Shown in pieces: positions 21,648-25,565 of a stretch of 25,565 nt of DNA; the first letter of the stretch is position 1, and each line of letters starts with the position of its first letter. The translations under genes and the position numbers were made by a program. Where the stretch lies: positions 1 to 25,565 of the forward strand of contig NZ_JBINJF010000043.1 of the NCBI RefSeq assembly GCF_043951865.1. The letters are read 5' to 3'. Below the pieces are notes generated by a model. The model was not told the DNA's origin and ran no database searches. It saw only the letters and a program-made list of their open reading frames with translations. This DNA is from JAMQKA01 sp043951865 (GTDB lineage Bacteria > Bacteroidota > Rhodothermia > Balneolales > Balneolaceae).

Positions 21648-24600
21648 ATGCTTCAACAAATAATAGACAAGGTATTAAAGAATCGTTTGACGATCCTCAT
21701 TTTGGTGGCGGCCGTTGGCGTCTATGGATACTTCTCTTTTGAGGATGTCCCCATCGACTCCTTTCCGGACGTATCGCCCACCATGGTGCAGGTCTTTACC
21801 TCCAGCCCCGGTCTTTCCCCGGTGGATGTGGAGACGCAGATCAGCTATCCCATTGAAATCTCGATGTATGGGCTGCCCAAGCTGGATCGCGTGCAGAGTA
21901 CCTCCATCTTCGGGCTTTCGCGTGTGAATATATACTTCGAGGACGGCACCGACATCTATTTTGCCCGCCGGCTGGTCATGGAGCGGCTGTCCAAAGCCAG
22001 GGAATCTATCCCTGATGGGCTGGGACAACCGCAACTGGGTCCCATTACTACGGGACTCGGAACCATCATGATGTACGAAGTAACCAACACCGACACCGCC
22101 GACCACTCCCTGATGGAGCTCCGCACGGCCCAGGACTGGATCTTGAAGCCCCAACTGCGGACCGTACCCGGCGTTACCGGAGTACTCTCGCTGGGGGGCG
22201 ATGTCCGCCAGTTCCAGGTCAATGCCGATATGAACGCCCTGATTTCACGCGGGCTTACCCTGGCGGATCTGGAAAAAGCCATCAACAGCAATAATCGCAA
22301 TGTGGGTGCTTCTTTTCTGGAACGGGGCGGCGAAGAATACCTCGTCCGCGGCTACGGTTGGATTAAGCCAGACAAGCAGGGGCTGGAGGATATCCGAAAC
22401 ATCATTGTCAAAAACGCTGGTGGCACGCCCATTTACGTCAAGGATGTCGCCAAGGTGGGATTCGGCTCCGAGATTAAGCGGGGTACTCTTATTAAAGACC
22501 AAGAGGAATCGGTGGGGGGCTTTGTGCTCAAGCTCATTGGCACGAACACGCAGGACCTGCTGGCCCAAATCGATCAAAAGATCGATGCCATTAATAAAGC
22601 ACTGCCCGCCGGCATGGTTATGAAACCCTTCTACTCGCAAGGGCAGCTCGTCAGCAAAGCCGTAGGTACGGTCAGTAATGCCCTGTACATGGGGGCCATT
22701 CTCGTGCTGGTCATCCTCTACTTTTTTATGGGGGACCTTCGCTCGACACTTATTATTATATCCACCGTTCCCATTGCATTTTTGATTGCCTTCATTGGGA
22801 TGAACCTCATGGGCATTTCGGCGAACTTGATGAGTCTGGGGGGCTTGGCGATCAGCATTGGGATGATCGGGGACAGTGCCACCGTGATCGTGGAAAATAC
22901 CTACCGCCTGCTGGAAGAACGGGATACCGAAAACGTATCCCTGGTGCGGGTGGTAGGCGAAGCGGCACGGGAAGTCATACGTCCGGTGATTTTCGCTACC
23001 AGCATTATTATCATTGTATTTATTCCCCTCTTTTCGCTGGAAGGCGTCGAAGGTAAAATGTTTAAGCCCCTGGCCTATACGATTACCTTTGCCTTGGCCG
23101 GAGCGATCTTTCTGGCCCTGACCTACATCCCGGTCATTTCCAGTTTTATCCTGCCGGATAAAGGCATGGACAAAGAGCCGTGGCTGGTCCGCAAAGTAAA
23201 AGGATTCAGCCGTCCACTGATTGAAAAAGCCACCCAATTCCCCCAAATGGTCTTTGGCGGAGCTCTCGTCCTGTTTGCCGCAAGTATGGCCGTGTTCCCC
23301 TTCCTGGGAACCGAATTTCAGCCGACTCTCCGGGAAGGTACCTTTGCGGTACGCTCTGTACTCCCTCCGGGTGCTAACCTCCCGACTACCAAGGAATACA
23401 CGAAGCGTATCCAGGAGTCGATGCAAACCTTCCCCGAAGTGCAGGGGATCTTTTCCCGCGTGGGACGTGCGGAAGTAGGCGGTGATCCCGAACCGGTAAA
23501 CGTGGTCTTCAATGTGGTGAACCTCAAACCGCTTGATGAGTGGGAAGCCGGACGCAGTTATGAAGAACTGCAATCGGCCATGGCTCAAAAACTGCAGGAA
23601 GACCTGCCGGGCGTGGCTTCCAACTTTTCCCAACCCATCCAGCTTCGAACGGATGAGCTGCTCAGCGGCGTCCGCGCCCAGGTCGTTGCCAGCCTGTATG
23701 GGGATGATCTGGATACCCTGGCTCAAAAAGCCCAGGAGATTGCCGAGGTCGCCAAAAGCGTAGATGGAGCTGTGGATGTCCGCGCTCAGCAGCAGGGTGG
23801 CAAACCGCAAATCCTGGTGCGACCCGATCGCGAGCAGCTGGCGCGACTGGGCATCAGCATTGACGACTTTCTGAATACCGTGGAAACCGGTATCGGGGGC
23901 TCGGTAGCCGGACAGGTATTCGAGGGCATTCGCCGCTTCGATATCTTCGTGCGACTGCAAGAGAACCAGCGGAAGCGCATTGAGCAAGTGCGGGAGTTGC
24001 CCGTCCGAACCACTAAAGGTTCCCTGGTACCACTCTCCCAGATTGCAGATGTGGAAGTCTTTACCGGGCCCAAGCAAATATCTCGCAACAAAGCAAGTCG
24101 GCGTACCTACGTGCAGCTGAACGTACGTGGACGGGATATGGGAAGCGTTGTTAACGAAATCCGTCAAAAAGTCGAAGAGCAAGTAGATCTTCCCGCCGGT
24201 TACTTTACCGAATACGGTGGACAGTTTGAAAACCAGCAGCGCGCCATGAACCGCCTGATGGTGGTTGTCCCCATTACCCTGGGACTGATCTTCTTTATGC
24301 TATTCTCCACCTTCGGCAGCTGGCGCTATGCGGTGCTCATCTTTCTGAACATCCCGTTTGCTACTATCGGAGGGATCTTTGCCCTCTGGATATCCGGGCT
24401 GTACCTGTCGGTTCCAGCTGCGGTAGGCTTTATCGCGATCTTCGGTATTGCGGTACTTAACGGACTGGTGATTGTATCCTACATAAATCAGCTGCGGGAG
24501 GAAGGTATGTCCACCGAGAAATCGGTCGTACAGGCTTCCCTGTTGCGCCTGCGTCCTGTACTGATGACGGCCCTGACCACCGGTCTCGGGCTACTTCCGC

Positions 24601-24752
24601 TACTGTTGGCCAATGATATCGGATCCAACGTGCAGCGCCCGCTGGCGGCTATCGTTGTCGGTGGCCTGTTTACCTCCACGCTGCTTACGCTGGTGGTACT
24701 GCCGACCATCTACAAGTGGTTTGCCGAACCGGTCACACACGCCGAACTCTAA
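21648..24752 (+). CDS. Heavy-metal RND efflux pump, CzcA-like inner membrane subunit
   Basis: This 1034-aa 12-TM transporter of the HME-RND class exports metal ions using the proton motive force. TM4 carries the proton-relay Asp in GMIGDSATVIVEN (D409, E416), equivalent by alignment to CusA D405/E412. The first TM segment, periplasmic porter domains (TDELLSGVRAQVV at about 663) and final GLGLLPLLLAN match the family. The CusA Met triad appears absent: the sites look like Arg, Val/Phe and Glu/Leu, as judged from my recall of CusA. Divalent ions (Zn, Co, Ni or Cd) are therefore likelier than Cu/Ag. No CzcD or sensor pair is beside it. The gene ends in a hairpin and then the P-II-like gene. Confidence 0.93.
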   Translation: MLQQIIDKVLKNRLTILILVAAVGVYGYFSFEDVPIDSFPDVSPTMVQVFTSSPGLSPVDVETQISYPIEISMYGLPKLDRVQSTSIFGLSRVNIYFEDGTDIYFARRLVMERLSKARESIPDGLGQPQLGPITTGLGTIMMYEVTNTDTADHSLMELRTAQDWILKPQLRTVPGVTGVLSLGGDVRQFQVNADMNALISRGLTLADLEKAINSNNRNVGASFLERGGEEYLVRGYGWIKPDKQGLEDIRNIIVKNAGGTPIYVKDVAKVGFGSEIKRGTLIKDQEESVGGFVLKLIGTNTQDLLAQIDQKIDAINKALPAGMVMKPFYSQGQLVSKAVGTVSNALYMGAILVLVILYFFMGDLRSTLIIISTVPIAFLIAFIGMNLMGISANLMSLGGLAISIGMIGDSATVIVENTYRLLEERDTENVSLVRVVGEAAREVIRPVIFATSIIIIVFIPLFSLEGVEGKMFKPLAYTITFALAGAIFLALTYIPVISSFILPDKGMDKEPWLVRKVKGFSRPLIEKATQFPQMVFGGALVLFAASMAVFPFLGTEFQPTLREGTFAVRSVLPPGANLPTTKEYTKRIQESMQTFPEVQGIFSRVGRAEVGGDPEPVNVVFNVVNLKPLDEWEAGRSYEELQSAMAQKLQEDLPGVASNFSQPIQLRTDELLSGVRAQVVASLYGDDLDTLAQKAQEIAEVAKSVDGAVDVRAQQQGGKPQILVRPDREQLARLGISIDDFLNTVETGIGGSVAGQVFEGIRRFDIFVRLQENQRKRIEQVRELPVRTTKGSLVPLSQIADVEVFTGPKQISRNKASRRTYVQLNVRGRDMGSVVNEIRQKVEEQVDLPAGYFTEYGGQFENQQRAMNRLMVVVPITLGLIFFMLFSTFGSWRYAVLIFLNIPFATIGGIFALWISGLYLSVPAAVGFIAIFGIAVLNGLVIVSYINQLREEGMSTEKSVVQASLLRLRPVLMTALTTGLGLLPLLLANDIGSNVQRPLAAIVVGGLFTSTLLTLVVLPTIYKWFAEPVTHAEL

Positions 24753-24764
24753 ATTTTAAACAGC

Positions 24765-24797
24765 AGACCTGTTAGGTTTTCGAGACCTGACAGGTCT
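24765..24797. repeat. Bracketed hairpin between pump and P-II-like gene
   Basis: AGACCTGT (24765-24772) and ACAGGTCT (24790-24797) pair, with an inner AGGT/ACCT extending the stem. This ACCTGTCAGGT-type hairpin recurs in Bacteroidota genomes between genes. The T-run after it is weak, so it may be an RNA-stabilising or attenuating element rather than a terminator. Confidence 0.55.
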
Positions 24798-24816
24798 AAT
24801 TTAACCATCTAATATT

Positions 24817-25137
24817 ATGAAAGAGATCAAAGCTTTTATTCGAACCAACATGATCGATTATGTTATTGACGCCCTTGAAAATCTTGAGAATGCCCCCGGA
24901 ATCACCCTGAGTGACGTACGGGGCTGGGACCATGCACAGGAAAAAGAGTCAGCTCAGCTTGTAGAGCGTATTAAGCTGGAAACCGTAGTACCCACAGAAA
25001 GAGTAGAAGAAATTATCTCCGTAATCGTTGACAAAGGTCATACTGGAAATTATGGTGATGGAAAAATTTTCGTTTCCAGTGTAGAAAAAGCCGTACGAAT
25101 CCGAACCGGAGAGACTGACGATGATGTCATACGATAA
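24817..25137 (+). CDS. P-II-like protein, short T-loop (metal-efflux-linked)
   Basis: This 106-aa GlnB-fold protein keeps much of the P-II core: MKEIKAFIRTNMIDYVIDAL, the B-loop TGNYGDGKIFV (76-86) and the C-loop VRIRTGETDDDVI (93-105). The T-loop between SDVRGW (32-37) and TVVPTE (56-61) is short and has no Tyr for uridylylation. It reads GWDHAQEKESAQLVERIKL instead of the usual GFGRQKG...Y. A distinct P-II group (called PII-NG) has been reported next to CzcA/CusA-type pumps. This gene, 64 bp after the RND gene, fits that group. It is likely a trimeric sensor of nucleotides, metal or another ligand that acts on the pump or its regulation, not a nitrogen regulator; no amtB or glnA is nearby. 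Confidence 0.85.
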   Translation: MKEIKAFIRTNMIDYVIDALENLENAPGITLSDVRGWDHAQEKESAQLVERIKLETVVPTERVEEIISVIVDKGHTGNYGDGKIFVSSVEKAVRIRTGETDDDVIR

Positions 25138-25474
25138 CCAACATCCCATCACGATCCCTAAGGCTGTCGCTGCCTGACGGTAGCGGCAGTATTTATTCTA
25201 TGCTGTAACAGTCATATCGTTGAGTATCTTAAAAAACTTATAACCCAACAGATTTGGTCAGAATGGCCGCTGGAAAAAGAAACCAAAAAGTGGGACTTGG
25301 GTATCAAAAGTACTTCCATAGATTTAACTTTTCCCATTAAAATAATATCAATACTCGGCGTTCTTTTAAGCTTAATTTAAGCCTCTCCTCTGTATAATAC
25401 TGAAAGAACTACTGTAGATAGTTATTTTAAATACTGTAATACGCTTGTCATCATACAATTAACCGGCTGATACC
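25138..25474. other. Intergenic region with a weak hairpin and an open start-less frame
   Basis: A stem CTGTCGCTGCC / GGTAGCGGCAG (25164-25189, two wobbles, 4-nt loop) lies 26 bp after the P-II-like gene. It is followed by TATTTATTCT, a possible weak terminator. One plus frame is open from about 25162 to a TAA near 25376-25378 and reads YLKKLITQQIWSEWPLEK then ETKKWDLGIKSTSIDLTF, but it has no start codon. It may be a gene remnant; I do not recognise it. Confidence 0.4.
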
Positions 25475-25565
25475 ATGGAACACTCACACGAACATATGAA
25501 TCACGGTCACAATCACAGTGGCGAGCATCCTCACAACCATGACCACAAACACGATCACAAAAAGG
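25475..25565 (+). CDS. Start of a His-rich metal protein (cut by the window edge)
   Basis: ATG 25475 opens a frame whose first 30 residues include 12 His, in HxH, DHxH and GHNH patterns (MEHSHEHMNHGHNHSG, then EHPHNHDHKHDH). Such N-termini occur on heavy-metal P-type ATPases, cation-diffusion facilitators and ZIP transporters, where they bind Zn, Cu or Ni. The rest lies outside the window, so the class cannot be chosen. Its place after the CzcCBA/P-II cluster suggests a further metal transporter. Confidence 0.7.
   Translation, partial: MEHSHEHMNHGHNHSGEHPHNHDHKHDHKK

Noticed and set aside
22245..24182. 645-codon open frame on the minus strand
   Set aside because: It lies entirely antisense to the RND pump gene, is very His-rich as mirror-frame products often are, has no RBS and matches no family.
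21648..24752. CusA (copper/silver) identity for the RND pump
   Set aside because: The methionine ligands of CusA are not found at the matching sites, and no CusF-like gene is present.

Overview
The window looks like chromosomal DNA of a Bacteroidota/Balneolota-type bacterium. This is inferred from weak or absent Shine-Dalgarno sequences before most genes, a TAACTTTG -7-like element before the metal-efflux cluster, a Bacteroidota-style bracketed hairpin (AGACCTGT...ACAGGTCT) and the gene families present. There is no rRNA or tRNA gene to fix the taxon. The left part reads as an accessory island, visibly AT-richer in its first 4 kb. The right part is a heavy-metal efflux locus.

Region 1 (1-5828) is a toxin-antitoxin/defence island. 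A decapitated OLD-family nuclease (80-757) is followed by three complete two-gene modules, all on the plus strand: (i) a HipA/CtkA-like kinase followed 1 nt later by a free-standing HipA N-terminal (HipS-like) domain; (ii) a Panacea (DUF4065) antitoxin overlapping a Fic toxin; (iii) an AbiEi-like (DUF6088) antitoxin abutting an AbiEii nucleotidyltransferase, with an inverted repeat over its promoter. A decayed Y-family DNA polymerase lies just behind them on the minus strand (5838-6435).

Region 2 (6526-11492) is mixed: a large lipoprotein with one CXXCH haem motif, a 49-aa tandem zinc-ribbon protein (8935-9084), a possible broken small minus-strand gene, a cyclopropane-fatty-acid synthase and a minus-strand isochorismatase-like protein with an unusual active site.

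Region 3 (11556-12872) is a gene graveyard: a MerR-type regulator with stops and a frameshift, a scrap of a GDCCVxC-type protein, and the C-terminal end of a cation/Ca2+ antiporter. Together they suggest a lost mercury/metal locus.

Region 4 (12872-17561) has an S24-peptidase repressor divergent from a 1122-aa PAS/GAF HisKA_2 histidine kinase, then a rhodanese protein.

Region 5 (18416-25565) is a metal efflux cluster: a His/Asp-rich secreted or membrane-anchored protein, CzcC-, CzcB- and CzcA-like proteins, a P-II-like protein with a short T-loop, and the start of a very His-rich gene cut by the window edge. The RND pump lacks the CusA methionine triad by alignment from memory, so a divalent cation is a better guess than Cu/Ag.
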